Source: Pukyongia sp. (GTDB lineage Bacteria; Bacteroidota; Bacteroidia; Flavobacteriales; Flavobacteriaceae). Taken from it: DNA of 64,000 nt. Positions 36,429 through 45,168 of the stretch are shown here, piece after piece. Position 1 is the stretch's first letter; each line of letters starts with the position of its first letter. The notes beneath the pieces are model-generated. The model was not told the DNA's origin. It ran no database searches and was given only the letters and a program-made list of their open reading frames with translations. The translations under genes were made by a program, and so were the position numbers. The stretch spans positions 62,001 to 126,000 of the forward strand of contig JASBSY010000017.1 in the NCBI GenBank assembly GCA_030148705.1. The letters are read 5' to 3'.

Positions 36429-37659
36429 TTAGCTTATCGATTTCCGTGGCCAGATACATATGGGCTCCCGCAGAATTCTTACTCAATACGTTTGTCATCA
36501 AACATACAATATACTTTTTGCCGTCCGGGTGTTCTACGGTTATTACCGAATTCATATAGTTGAACTTATTACCGGCATATTCACCGCAGAAAGTTTCCTT
36601 GGAACGATCACAGCTGTAAAAACTACCCGACTTAAAATAAACTCTGGCACTGTCGAGCCGTGACGATCGCGCATAGCGTATTCGGCGATCCGTGAGGTAA
36701 AGTATGCGCTTCATTTCCAGGCTGGAGGCAGAATCTATTACTTTACCCTGCTCCAACTGCACCAGATATTTCATCAGGCCTTTGGGGGTACCGATGCTAC
36801 CGCCCATTCGTCCCACGTACCGATCGGGGCCATTAGTAAAGACCCCGCCAAGCCGCCAATCGTCCTCGGTAATTCCAAGTTCACGTAACGGGTTGTTTAC
36901 AACGGCATTTGCCAGGCGCGTAAGACTGTCACGAGGGGTTTCTTTAAAATAGCGATCAGACTCTTCCTCTGTCAAGCGGGGGTAATCTAAACCGAAGGCG
37001 GCCATAAGCATAGACTCCCGGTAAAGTACACTGGCTGCACCATTATTGCTAACCGATACCATATGATCGGCCCATTCGAAGAGGGTGAATTCATCACTGG
37101 CGATAACCTGTCTCTTATTCAGTTTCTTTGTTTCCGGGTTGTAAATGGGTACCGTATGATGGTCGCCTACTCCCCAGATCCCCGACTTTACGCGCTTATT
37201 GCAGAGCAGTGCAATGCGCGCTTCAAAATCCTCCGGATAGATCTTATTCAGTTCGTAGAAAAGTGCATTTAATACTGCTATTTTCCCAACGCTGCCCGGT
37301 TGATAACCCACATCTTCCCGAAATGAAGCATAGCGCATATTCGAAGGATCGGTAATGTCCAGTACTGCCGCCGAATAACCTGCTCCCGGAAACAGTCGGT
37401 TGAGTTTCTTTTCGAAGGCATCGTCCTCCACAAGAATGTCGTCTATATTTTTTTCACCAACGCTTAACAGGTTCAGGCGGATGTCATCTATACTCCCAAA
37501 GGCCCCATAGGGAATCCTGGTATACTTTTCTCCTTTGTCGAGGGTGTGTTGAATATCAAGTAAGCGCACGATCCTGGAACGTTCATATCCATCGATGGGG
37601 TAGAATCCAAAGGATAGAAAAATGCCTGCTATAAATAATATTATTAGAAAATTTTTCAT
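36415..37659 (-). CDS. Second exported class-A beta-lactamase-fold hydrolase
   Basis: A 414-residue protein beginning MKNFLIILFIAGIFLSFGF, a signal peptide or membrane anchor. The motifs S-V-G-K (in YQPGSVGKIAVL), S-N-N (in VSVSNNGAA) and K-S-G (in YFKSGSFYSC) parallel those of the hydrolase at 32654-33562; the proteins appear to be distant paralogues. A longer in-frame extension upstream (to 37782) runs inside the dikinase gene and is rejected. Start and upstream stop overlap by one base (TGATG), so it is coupled to the dikinase gene. The substrate is unknown. Confidence 0.72.
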   Translation of the reverse strand: MKNFLIILFIAGIFLSFGFYPIDGYERSRIVRLLDIQHTLDKGEKYTRIPYGAFGSIDDIRLNLLSVGEKNIDDILVEDDAFEKKLNRLFPGAGYSAAVLDITDPSNMRYASFREDVGYQPGSVGKIAVLNALFYELNKIYPEDFEARIALLCNKRVKSGIWGVGDHHTVPIYNPETKKLNKRQVIASDEFTLFEWADHMVSVSNNGAASVLYRESMLMAAFGLDYPRLTEEESDRYFKETPRDSLTRLANAVVNNPLRELGITEDDWRLGGVFTNGPDRYVGRMGGSIGTPKGLMKYLVQLEQGKVIDSASSLEMKRILYLTDRRIRYARSSRLDSARVYFKSGSFYSCDRSKETFCGEYAGNKFNYMNSVITVEHPDGKKYIVCLMTNVLSKNSAGAHMYLATEIDKLITSN

Positions 37660-40586
37660 CAGTTTAGTTGTGTTTGAAGCGATATTCGCCGTTGATAGTC
37701 GATGTCGGGAGCAATTGACGCCAGGTAGTCTGAACTTTGAGCCCGTTTGTTCTCTACAAATGGCCTGATTTGAAAAAGCCATATTTTGTCATCAGTAAAC
37801 CCAAGTTCTATATCCCATGCGCCCCGGTAATCGGTTGCGGCTTCCTTCTTCATGATCGACACCGTCTTGGCGGCGATCTCCTTAAGCGATCGAATGTTTG
37901 CGGCATTAAGTATGGGGTCTTCGAAGGTGGTGATATGCCTACTGGTGCCACCGCCGGATGGTAACCTCATAAAGCCGGGTTCCCTGGCCGGGGCGAGAAG
38001 AAAATCTGTTTCAGAAGTAATCAGCCGGGTTTCGGCCTGCTGCCCGTCAACCGCACCGCCGGCACCACGACTAAAAGCCACGGTAAGGTCGTTCGAATTT
38101 CCGCTATTGATACCTTTGGTAATCATAACCCCCGAATATTCAACATCCACACTCGGAATGATTAATATCGACGGAAATACGTTTTCCGGGTTGGACAGGT
38201 ATTTCTGCCGCCATTTAAAACTGCGTTCCGTATAGGGAGAAGCCCAGACTCTTTTAATTCCTTCGATAATCTTTTCGGAAGACACTATATTAAAAAGGGT
38301 TAAATTCAAACCGGCCCCGGTAAATTCCTTGAGATCTTCCATATTGGTGTCGCTGCGGAGAAAAACCGGCACAGTTCCCATTTTTCCACCGAAGGCCTTT
38401 TGAAAATTCAGTTCCAGGTCGGCAACAAAGGCTGCGTCCAGAGGCATTTTTTCGATAGCAGACTTAAGGCTCTCCAAACAGGACAACTGATAACTTTCCA
38501 CTACCTCTTCAGAAATATCATTCTTACGCATGGTATCGGCTTCCTGGAACGTACCATTTAAAAATTCCCAGAAACTCACGCCCTGCCCCGGCATTTGCTG
38601 ATCCATATGCTTTCTGAATATCCCAAAGGGAATAACGATGCCTTCCACTACATGCTCCGGGAACATGGATTTAAGCTGTCCCAGGTTTGCGGCCTTTGGC
38701 CCGCATAACTTGCCCGAATCCTTAGCGTCTACCGAGCGCATATTGAGTACTCGCTGAACATCCAGGCGAATTTGTTTTACCGGAACGGCAATTTTTTCTT
38801 CGCTTCGCGTTGTCTCTCTGAATAAATCCTTTTCAGAATTTGTCATTTCCTTTTCCTTTTTCAGGATGACGTTCCCTTTTTCTGAAACTGCAAGGAAAAC
38901 CCGATCCCCCTTGTATTTGGATAGGGCTTTTAAGTTTTCATCTGAAAGTGCAGCATTCGGTATCCCCAGGTTTCTTGCCAACAACTGCACATGAGACACC
39001 AGGTTGCCTTCAGAAACTGTCATAATTCCGGCTACTGGTTTGAGGTCACTTGGCGGTTTTTCAAAAATATAGATCTTGTCGCTCGAAATTTCGATGTTTT
39101 CGGGATTCCCGGAAATTACTACAAGTTCGCCTAAAGCATAGCCCGGATTAAGCCCCCGGATATTGTTTTGGGATCTCAGGTTCATGACATCGTTCGATAT
39201 GCCCGATAAATCGGCTATCAAACCGCCCAGTTTACCCACACTTTCTCCCAGATCCAGCGCAACGGAGGAGCGCACGCGGTCATCGATAAACCCATATGCC
39301 AGCGGTTCGAACGTCGTGTATCTGTCTACAATATCCTGATAGTTTGCCTTTACCATAGCCGCACTCCATTCCACCACCCCTCTGGATGTCTGTAGAAAGG
39401 AATTCAGGTCCTCAAGGCTTAGCTCTTTACTACTTAAATGAAGCTCGAGTACGGGTTTAACTTTTTCCCATTCCCATAATTCTATTAGGCCGGTGCCGGC
39501 TGCCGCAAGGCTTAACTGCCTTATTTTTTCCATCAGTTCCTCTAGGGTATCGGGCTGCCATTCCTGTGTTTCCTTAAGCAGCACATCTTCAATGGAATTA
39601 GAAAGGTCGAGCAGGAGTAGTCGGTCTCGCCCCGATGCATTCATTGTAATTCCTGTCCTGATTACACAGAGGATATCGGCAAGGGCCGGTACTGTTTCGT
39701 AGGGGCCGTTCAAGTTATCGTATCCTTCCAGAAACTCCACGAGGTTGGGGCGAAGCGGATTAGCCGAGCTAATTCGTTTTACCTGGCTCATAAGCGTGGC
39801 GGTATTCAGAGGAGCGTAATATTCTTCCATGGTCTCTATAAGGCGGTCGAGATCGATTCTAAGTTTTTCGGATAGCTTCGACTGGTGTTGTGACCTGAAT
39901 TCCTTAACCATTGCAATGTCGTCTACAGTAGGATTGCCGTGGATCTTAATGCGTGCTTCCATGAATTTTCCATATTCATCGGCAATGGTCTTCGACAAAC
40001 TTCGCATTTGCTGGGCCAGGTTGTTATCCCCATCATGCGGAACATCCTTAAGTGATTGTCGCAATAAATAATAATGACTTATAACTCGCTGGTTGTTCGG
40101 TAGGTATTTCTCATAGAATTCTACACCCCATTCCTGTTCGTCCTCGCTTTGAACAGCCCCCCGGTAAAACTGTGATTTTTCCTGGATCCAACCATTATCA
40201 ATACTCTCCAGGTATTTCCCCAGTTGATATTGTTTAAGCCTGCTCTGATTATTGGCAGCATCCCAAAACTCCTTCCTGTCTGTGTTAGCGAGAATTTGCC
40301 CCAAATAGATATGGTGATCCTCTCCCAACTTCTTAACAGCAGGTTTATAGCTGGCATGTTGCACACCACCCCCAATTTTATCGGGACAAGGATCTTTGGG
40401 TTCCCTGAGGGTCCCGTCTTCACAGAACCACCGGATGCGGTCGTAGGGACCCCGAGGGTCTTTTTTATACGTCTCAATTTGTTTTCTAATCTGTTCGGAA
40501 GGTATCTCTTGTGCTACGGTGGTAGAAACACCGAGAACAATGAAAAAAAGGCTTGTAAATATTCTGGAAATTATAGGACGGTTCAT
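37659..40586 (-). CDS. Exported PEP-synthase/glucan-water-dikinase-like phosphotransferase
   Basis: A 975-residue protein with a signal peptide (first 26 residues, ending STTVAQ). Domain order: a unique helical region (about 30-480), the swivelling His domain (catalytic H532 in EGNLVSHVQLLARNLGIP), then a C-terminal ATP-grasp domain of the PPDK_N type (CGPKAANLGQL about 628; R744 in FLRSDTNMEDL; VWASPYTER 780-788; QIRPF 939-943). The His domain before the ATP domain, the absence of a PEP-binding barrel, and the local match to VWASLYTRR-type sequences resemble alpha-glucan, water dikinase and not PEP synthase. Export of such an ATP-dependent enzyme is odd. The phosphate acceptor is unknown. 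Confidence 0.75.
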   Translation of the reverse strand: MNRPIISRIFTSLFFIVLGVSTTVAQEIPSEQIRKQIETYKKDPRGPYDRIRWFCEDGTLREPKDPCPDKIGGGVQHASYKPAVKKLGEDHHIYLGQILANTDRKEFWDAANNQSRLKQYQLGKYLESIDNGWIQEKSQFYRGAVQSEDEQEWGVEFYEKYLPNNQRVISHYYLLRQSLKDVPHDGDNNLAQQMRSLSKTIADEYGKFMEARIKIHGNPTVDDIAMVKEFRSQHQSKLSEKLRIDLDRLIETMEEYYAPLNTATLMSQVKRISSANPLRPNLVEFLEGYDNLNGPYETVPALADILCVIRTGITMNASGRDRLLLLDLSNSIEDVLLKETQEWQPDTLEELMEKIRQLSLAAAGTGLIELWEWEKVKPVLELHLSSKELSLEDLNSFLQTSRGVVEWSAAMVKANYQDIVDRYTTFEPLAYGFIDDRVRSSVALDLGESVGKLGGLIADLSGISNDVMNLRSQNNIRGLNPGYALGELVVISGNPENIEISSDKIYIFEKPPSDLKPVAGIMTVSEGNLVSHVQLLARNLGIPNAALSDENLKALSKYKGDRVFLAVSEKGNVILKKEKEMTNSEKDLFRETTRSEEKIAVPVKQIRLDVQRVLNMRSVDAKDSGKLCGPKAANLGQLKSMFPEHVVEGIVIPFGIFRKHMDQQMPGQGVSFWEFLNGTFQEADTMRKNDISEEVVESYQLSCLESLKSAIEKMPLDAAFVADLELNFQKAFGGKMGTVPVFLRSDTNMEDLKEFTGAGLNLTLFNIVSSEKIIEGIKRVWASPYTERSFKWRQKYLSNPENVFPSILIIPSVDVEYSGVMITKGINSGNSNDLTVAFSRGAGGAVDGQQAETRLITSETDFLLAPAREPGFMRLPSGGGTSRHITTFEDPILNAANIRSLKEIAAKTVSIMKKEAATDYRGAWDIELGFTDDKIWLFQIRPFVENKRAQSSDYLASIAPDIDYQRRISLQTQLN

Positions 40587-40887
40587 GGCAATTGACTCAA
40601 ATTCATCTGTATTTCACCTTATATTCAGGGAATCTTACGAAGTTAACCATAAGATTCCCCATTTTTTGTTATAATCCTGTTATTTTTAATGCGGCTGCGA
40701 AAAGTGGATTTGGTTGATAAATGTGTGGGTTCTAAGCAAGCACCGCTATGTTATGTAAGGGTTATCGGAGCTGGAACCCTCAATAAATTGTATATCGCCA
40801 TGTACTAAAGCAGTACTCTAAAACGTTTTTATTCAATGGAATAACGCAGAGGTTTAAGAATAATAGGATATTCAGTGCCCAAATTAT
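40587..40887. other. 301-base divergent intergenic region with an orphan terminator-like hairpin
   Basis: It separates the dikinase operon from the MtfA-like gene. A perfect 10-bp stem, GGGAATCTTA (40628-40637) with TAAGATTCCC (40650-40659), is followed on the + strand by a run of six T; no + strand gene ends upstream of it. On the - strand it would lie in or near the dikinase leader. A weak -7-like box, TGAATTTG on the - strand, lies near 40600. A short GTACT/AGTAC inverted repeat sits near 40802. No gene is seen. Confidence 0.5.
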
Positions 40888-41724
40888 ATGATGATACTTC
40901 TACAAGTTGATGAAAATGCCACCTGGCTTGCCCCTTACGCCTACGCAATCGTATTGTTGGGATTTGCCTTTGCCTTATTTCGGGCTTTCGAAAATTGGTA
41001 TTCGGCCCGGTACAACAAACCGCTTTTCCGACATTATCTCGTCTTTAAGAAACTCAAGCCGAGTCAAACGGCTATTTTGGAATCGGAGTTTATCTTCTAT
41101 CAGAAGTTATCGGCCAAATACAAAAGACAGTTTCGTCATCGGGTTGCCACGTTTATATCAGAAAAGAAGTTTATAGGCCGTGAGGGGCTGGAAGTAACGG
41201 AACGAATGAAAGTCCTTATTGCGGCTATTGGCTGTATGCTAAGCTTCGGAAGAAAGAATTATAATTATGGTCTAATAGACTATATTCTGGTTTACCCTTC
41301 GGAATTCTATAGTGCTTTAAACGAAGCGCATCACAAGGGTGAGTTCAATCCGAGGGAACGAGCCCTGGTGTTATCCTGGAAAGATTTTGAAGAAGGCTAT
41401 AAAATCACAGATGATAATCTAAACTTGGGGATACACGAATTTATGCATGCCATGCAACTGGAAGCAAGAAATGGAAATGACATTGATTCATCAAGATTTT
41501 TAAAACACTTTCAAAATATATTAAAACAGCTAACTAACCAGGAATTACGGGCTAAATTAGACGAAACCAGATATTTCCGATCCTATGCGTTTACCAACCA
41601 GTACGAATTTATGGCGATACTGGCAGAATATTTCATCGAATCCCCGGACGATTTCCGAGCTCATTTCCCTACCCTGTACAACTACACTCAAAAAATCCTC
41701 AACTTCAGGTTTGCCGGGTATTGA
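40888..41724 (+). CDS. MtfA-like zinc metallopeptidase with N-terminal membrane helix
   Basis: A 278-residue protein of the glucose-regulated peptidase MtfA family. The zinc motif HEFMH (in LGIHEFMHAMQ, HExxH) and a downstream Glu in YEFMAILAEYF provide the ligands. A membrane segment near the N-terminus (YAYAIVLLGFAFALFRAF, about 17-34) would place the enzyme at the inner membrane. In E. coli MtfA links to the Mlc/PTS system, which flavobacteria generally lack, so the role here is probably different. The last 20 bases overlap the convergent ypdA. Confidence 0.8.
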   Translation: MMILLQVDENATWLAPYAYAIVLLGFAFALFRAFENWYSARYNKPLFRHYLVFKKLKPSQTAILESEFIFYQKLSAKYKRQFRHRVATFISEKKFIGREGLEVTERMKVLIAAIGCMLSFGRKNYNYGLIDYILVYPSEFYSALNEAHHKGEFNPRERALVLSWKDFEEGYKITDDNLNLGIHEFMHAMQLEARNGNDIDSSRFLKHFQNILKQLTNQELRAKLDETRYFRSYAFTNQYEFMAILAEYFIESPDDFRAHFPTLYNYTQKILNFRFAGY

Positions 41725-42700
41725 TGGTTTCGGCTATGTGCTTTGTAATGATTTCGGCATGTATCCTGCTGTTTTCAATAAACCATTTGTGAGTTTCGGT
41801 TCCTCCGCAGATCACTCCGGCCAGGTAGATACCTTTCACATTCGATTCCATGGTAGTTGGATTATAGGAAGGTAAATATGTTCCGTCTTTAGCAAGTTCA
41901 ATCCCCAGAGATTCTAAAAATTTAAAATTAGGTCGGTAGCCGGTAAGCGCTATAACGAAGTCATTCTCTATAGTTGCAGGACCATCGGGGGTTTGAAGAT
42001 CTACTTCATTTTCTCGGATTTCGGTGATTTCGGCATTAAAAATAGCTTTGATGCTGCCTTCCTTAATTCTGTTTTCAATATCGGGTCGCACCCAGTATTT
42101 TACACGCTCACCTATTTGTGGCCCGCGAATTACCATAGTGACTTCACCACCTTTACGCCATATTTCAAGCGCAGCGTCCACAGCCGAATTACTGGCACCC
42201 ACCACTATCGTCTTTTGCATCACGTATGGATGTGCTTCTTTGAAATAATGTGTCACTTTTGGTAAGGACTCTCCGGGGACGTCCAGCATCTTCGGAATAT
42301 CGTAAAATCCCGTGCTTACAATCACATTTAATACATCGTAAGAAGCTTTATCGGAAACCACCTTAAAACCGGTATCCTTTTTTTCTACTCGCTCTACCTT
42401 TTCGTACAGGCGAATGTTCAGTTTGTTGGAAGATGCAACCCGCCGGTAATATTCAAGGGCCTCATCCCGGTTGGGTTTAGGATTGCTGCTTATAAACGGG
42501 ATGTCGTTGATCTCAAGTTTCTCTGAAGTTGAAAAGAAACGCATGTTCAATGGATAATTGTAGAGCGAATTTGTAAGGGTTCCTTTTTCCAGGACCACGT
42601 AATCAAGACCTCGCTGAGCACATTGAAGGGCAGAAGCAATTCCTATGGGGCCGGCACCAATTATCAGGACATCGAATTGTTTTGTTTTTTCTTTTTTCAT
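41705..42700 (-). CDS. ypdA: YpdA-family FAD-dependent oxidoreductase (putative bacillithiol disulfide reductase)
   Basis: A 331-residue flavoprotein of the thioredoxin-reductase-like group, with the FAD motif IIGAGPIGIASALQCAQRG at the N-terminus, the NAD(P)H motif IVVGASNSAVDAALE and the FAD-binding GIYLAGVICGGTETHKWF near the end. No CxxC redox pair is present, as expected for YpdA/Bdr. YpdA reduces bacillithiol disulfide in Firmicutes; members in Bacteroidota suggest the same thiol. ATG 42700 is chosen; an upstream TTG-type extension runs into the promoter. The -7 box TATCTTTG is only seven bases upstream. Confidence 0.85.
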   Translation of the reverse strand: MKKEKTKQFDVLIIGAGPIGIASALQCAQRGLDYVVLEKGTLTNSLYNYPLNMRFFSTSEKLEINDIPFISSNPKPNRDEALEYYRRVASSNKLNIRLYEKVERVEKKDTGFKVVSDKASYDVLNVIVSTGFYDIPKMLDVPGESLPKVTHYFKEAHPYVMQKTIVVGASNSAVDAALEIWRKGGEVTMVIRGPQIGERVKYWVRPDIENRIKEGSIKAIFNAEITEIRENEVDLQTPDGPATIENDFVIALTGYRPNFKFLESLGIELAKDGTYLPSYNPTTMESNVKGIYLAGVICGGTETHKWFIENSRIHAEIITKHIAETINTRQT

Positions 42701-42706
42701 CAACGG

Positions 42707-42739
42707 CAAAGATAGCAAAAGCCCGCCTCAATACTCAAA
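42707..42739 (-). promoter_or_regulatory. ypdA promoter embedded in the preceding gene's terminator
   Basis: On the - strand TTTG (42736-42739) and TATCTTTG (42707-42714) are separated by 21 bases. The -33 element sits in the loop of the terminator at 42717-42748. The predicted leader is about 3 bases, so the mRNA is nearly leaderless. Confidence 0.55.
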
Positions 42740-42748
42740 GCGGGCCTT
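42717..42748 (-). terminator. Terminator after the secreted beta-propeller gene
   Basis: On the - strand GCCCGC (revcomp of 42740-42745) pairs with GCGGGC (revcomp of 42721-42726), followed by TTTT. Confidence 0.75.
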
Positions 42749-42769
42749 GCCAAAGACTTAAACCATCGT

Positions 42770-43894
42770 TTAATTCTTTTTCACAACAATTTTCTGAGTG
42801 GACTTCTGTCCGTTTTCCGATGCAGTGATGAAATATATCCCTTCGATGAGTTTGGAAGCATCCCAATTCATTGAAGTTTCAGGCTCCAGAGTCTCAACCA
42901 GTCTGCCGATGGTGTCGAATACCTGAATTGTATCGTAGCGCATGGCCGCTTCATCCGAGATACGGAACTGAGTGCCAATGGAAGGAGTTACAAATGAAAT
43001 ATCATGGGCGATATCGGCAACCGATAAGGGGATGTCGTCACGAATCACAATCGCATTGGGAGTAAGTAAGGTGGTGCCGGGTTCGACAAAATTCTCGATA
43101 AAATTGTAATTGCTGTCATACCTGCGTACCGAACCGTCCGAGCCCACGCCTATAAGAATGTCGCCGTTGGGGAAGAAGTCGAACCCCTCACAGCCGTTCA
43201 CCCCGGTAATAAGGTCTTCAATATAATTGCCTGCAGGGTCGTATCGTTCTATAACACCACTGTTGTAATTGAACACCACCAGGTTTCCGCTGGCTTCGAA
43301 AAAGATGTTTGTCGGGCCACTTAAACCACTTATAAACGTACCCATATCGGCACCGGTAGTACCGTTAAATTTCTGAATGAACGAACCCCCGTAACTCGAA
43401 ACATAGAGGTCTCCGTTACTATCCCAATCGATTCCTATACTTTGAGGTACACCGGTAGCGGTAAAATCTCCCAGGGGAGTACCGTCGAGCTCGAATCGCA
43501 ATACTCTATTATCGGTATTGCTCCATTGGAGTACATAGAGTTTACCATCCGGTCCAACCTTCATCCGAGTAGGACCTCCCAGGCCTTCCGCGAAATTTTC
43601 GATCAGGTTGCCGGTGGCCCAGTGATGTTTCGAAATAATCCCGGCGGCTCCCAGATTTGAAATTAAAACAGCTTCCTCGCTGTCGAGAAATATCATGTCT
43701 TGTGTCCATACAATGCCATCATCATCGTTTAGTAGTTGCCCTAGAAAGGCGCCGTTTTCATCGTATTTGGCAACTTGGTAAGGACCACTGTTAAAGTTGG
43801 CTGCATCGCTTACATAAACAGCCAGCGTTTGTGCGTTCAATGAGAACGCCAGGGAGCAGAATGTGAAGTAGAAAAGTAATTTTAAAGTTTTCAT
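42770..43894 (-). CDS. Secreted NHL/beta-propeller-like protein with T9SS sorting domain
   Basis: A 374-residue exported protein with signal peptide MKTLKLLFYFTFCSLAFSLNAQ. The middle has about six repeats of the type GPDGKLYV / DSNGDLYVSS / PNGDILIGVG with YDENG/YDPAGN strands, a beta-propeller of the NHL or SMP-30 kind. The C-terminal 80 residues (IQVFDTIGRLVETLEP through STQKIVVKKN) form a T9SS sorting domain. Ligand or enzymatic role is not evident. No consensus promoter is seen in 43895-43987. Confidence 0.75.
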   Translation of the reverse strand: MKTLKLLFYFTFCSLAFSLNAQTLAVYVSDAANFNSGPYQVAKYDENGAFLGQLLNDDDGIVWTQDMIFLDSEEAVLISNLGAAGIISKHHWATGNLIENFAEGLGGPTRMKVGPDGKLYVLQWSNTDNRVLRFELDGTPLGDFTATGVPQSIGIDWDSNGDLYVSSYGGSFIQKFNGTTGADMGTFISGLSGPTNIFFEASGNLVVFNYNSGVIERYDPAGNYIEDLITGVNGCEGFDFFPNGDILIGVGSDGSVRRYDSNYNFIENFVEPGTTLLTPNAIVIRDDIPLSVADIAHDISFVTPSIGTQFRISDEAAMRYDTIQVFDTIGRLVETLEPETSMNWDASKLIEGIYFITASENGQKSTQKIVVKKN

Positions 43895-43987
43895 AGATCT
43901 GGTATTTTTTAGATTACTAGTTCTAAATTCTGCAAAAAGAATAGGTTTTATGTTTGAAATTATAATTTCATACTCTTGATTTCTAAA

Positions 43988-45079
43988 TCAAGACTGCAAC
44001 ATCGAGTTGCGAAACTGGCTGGGGGTGCAGCCGTATTTTTTTCTGAAGGCGGTGTAAAAAGTAGCTTTGTTGTTGAATCCTACCTCGTAGTAAATATTCT
44101 GAATGGACAGGTCGCTGGATTTTGAAAGTAGATCTTCAGCTTCCTTCAGTCGGTAGTTATTGATAAATTGATTGAAATTTTCTCCCGACTTACTGTTGAT
44201 CACTTTGGAGAGCAGATGTGTTGAAAACCCAAGCCTGTCTGCCAGATGGACTAGTCTAAGTTCGTTTTCCACATAGGGCTTCCTGGTTTCCATAAAGTTG
44301 GTAACATTCTGGTAGAGCTCATTGAGCATGGATTGCTCCAGGGTGTCATTACCATTGGAGGTAGGGAGGAATAAATTTGCATGGAACTCCCCGTCGAATA
44401 CCTGAGGCTGTTTAAATATAAAAAACCCAATCGCATAAATGGAAAGACTCATGGTCATCGATATGAAGTAATCCCACTGATCGTTGAAAAAGGGAAATCT
44501 TACCAGTACAAAATATGCCAGGTAAGAAATAACAAATAATGTAAAAAAGGATAAGAGAATCACACTCCATCGCTTACGTAATTCGGTATATTGAGTCGTT
44601 TCGGTGTGTTTTCTGCGTACCAGGATAAATACAAGCAAGCAGTAAATAAGCATGTGGGCCGCGATTAACCACGGATTTCGAACCAACCACTGTAAAGGGA
44701 TCGCTATGGACGTTAGTTCGGCATATTTCAACCAGAGCACAATATTTGGCACCAAAACCAGTAGGGCAGGAGTGAAGTGTAGTACATAGTTGAATTGCAC
44801 CTTTCGTTGATAAAGGTTTAAAAAATACAGATATAATAAAGGTCCGGAGGCGTAGTAACACACTGCCGGTAACATGATAAGGTAGGGAAAGCTGTATTGG
44901 TAGCCGGTCCAGTACAGAACATATTGAAAGAGGATGACCGAAAATGCCAATACCAGGAAAGCAATTGGAAAATTCTTTCTGTTCTTGGTTGTTATCAGCA
45001 GAGTGAAAAGAAATAATCCCATTGTGACTGCCACCAGGAAAATCGAGGTCCATGTGTCGAATGATGCGGGTTGTTGCAT
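43988..45079 (-). CDS. Membrane-bound AraC-family regulator (seven-helix N-terminus, HTH C-terminus)
   Basis: A 363-residue protein with about seven membrane helices (residues 10-225) followed by an AraC-type DNA-binding domain (LVHLADRLGFSTHLLSKVIN, then IYYEVGFNNKATFYTAFRKKYGCTPSQFR). This arrangement is frequent in Bacteroidota and implies sensing at the membrane with direct DNA binding; signal and targets are unknown. ATG 45079 is preferred over a TTG at 45085 that lies inside the -7 box. The predicted transcription start coincides with the ATG, so the mRNA may be leaderless. Confidence 0.85.
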   Translation of the reverse strand: MQQPASFDTWTSIFLVAVTMGLFLFTLLITTKNRKNFPIAFLVLAFSVILFQYVLYWTGYQYSFPYLIMLPAVCYYASGPLLYLYFLNLYQRKVQFNYVLHFTPALLVLVPNIVLWLKYAELTSIAIPLQWLVRNPWLIAAHMLIYCLLVFILVRRKHTETTQYTELRKRWSVILLSFFTLFVISYLAYFVLVRFPFFNDQWDYFISMTMSLSIYAIGFFIFKQPQVFDGEFHANLFLPTSNGNDTLEQSMLNELYQNVTNFMETRKPYVENELRLVHLADRLGFSTHLLSKVINSKSGENFNQFINNYRLKEAEDLLSKSSDLSIQNIYYEVGFNNKATFYTAFRKKYGCTPSQFRNSMLQS

Positions 45080-45082
45080 ACT

Positions 45083-45090
45083 CAAATATA
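45083..45090 (-). promoter_or_regulatory. -7 box directly before the AraC-family gene
   Basis: TATATTTG on the - strand matches TAnnTTTG and ends four bases before ATG 45079. The -33 element is not clear. Confidence 0.5.
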
Positions 45091-45168
45091 CTGTTCAGCT
45101 ATGAACATTTGCAACAAATGACGGTCTTGACTTATAAATTCCGACTGTAAAATTCGGGCTGTAATGGT

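Noticed and set aside
37660-37782. 41-residue N-terminal extension of the second hydrolase
   Set aside because: It lies wholly inside the dikinase coding region in another frame, lacks a signal peptide and would precede the obvious signal sequence MKNFLIILFIAG.
43956-43993. Terminator after the AraC-type gene
   Set aside because: Inverted repeats (TCTTGATT/AATCAAGA and GAAATTATAATTTC) exist but the first overlaps the coding end and neither is followed by a T run on the - strand, so the call was not made.
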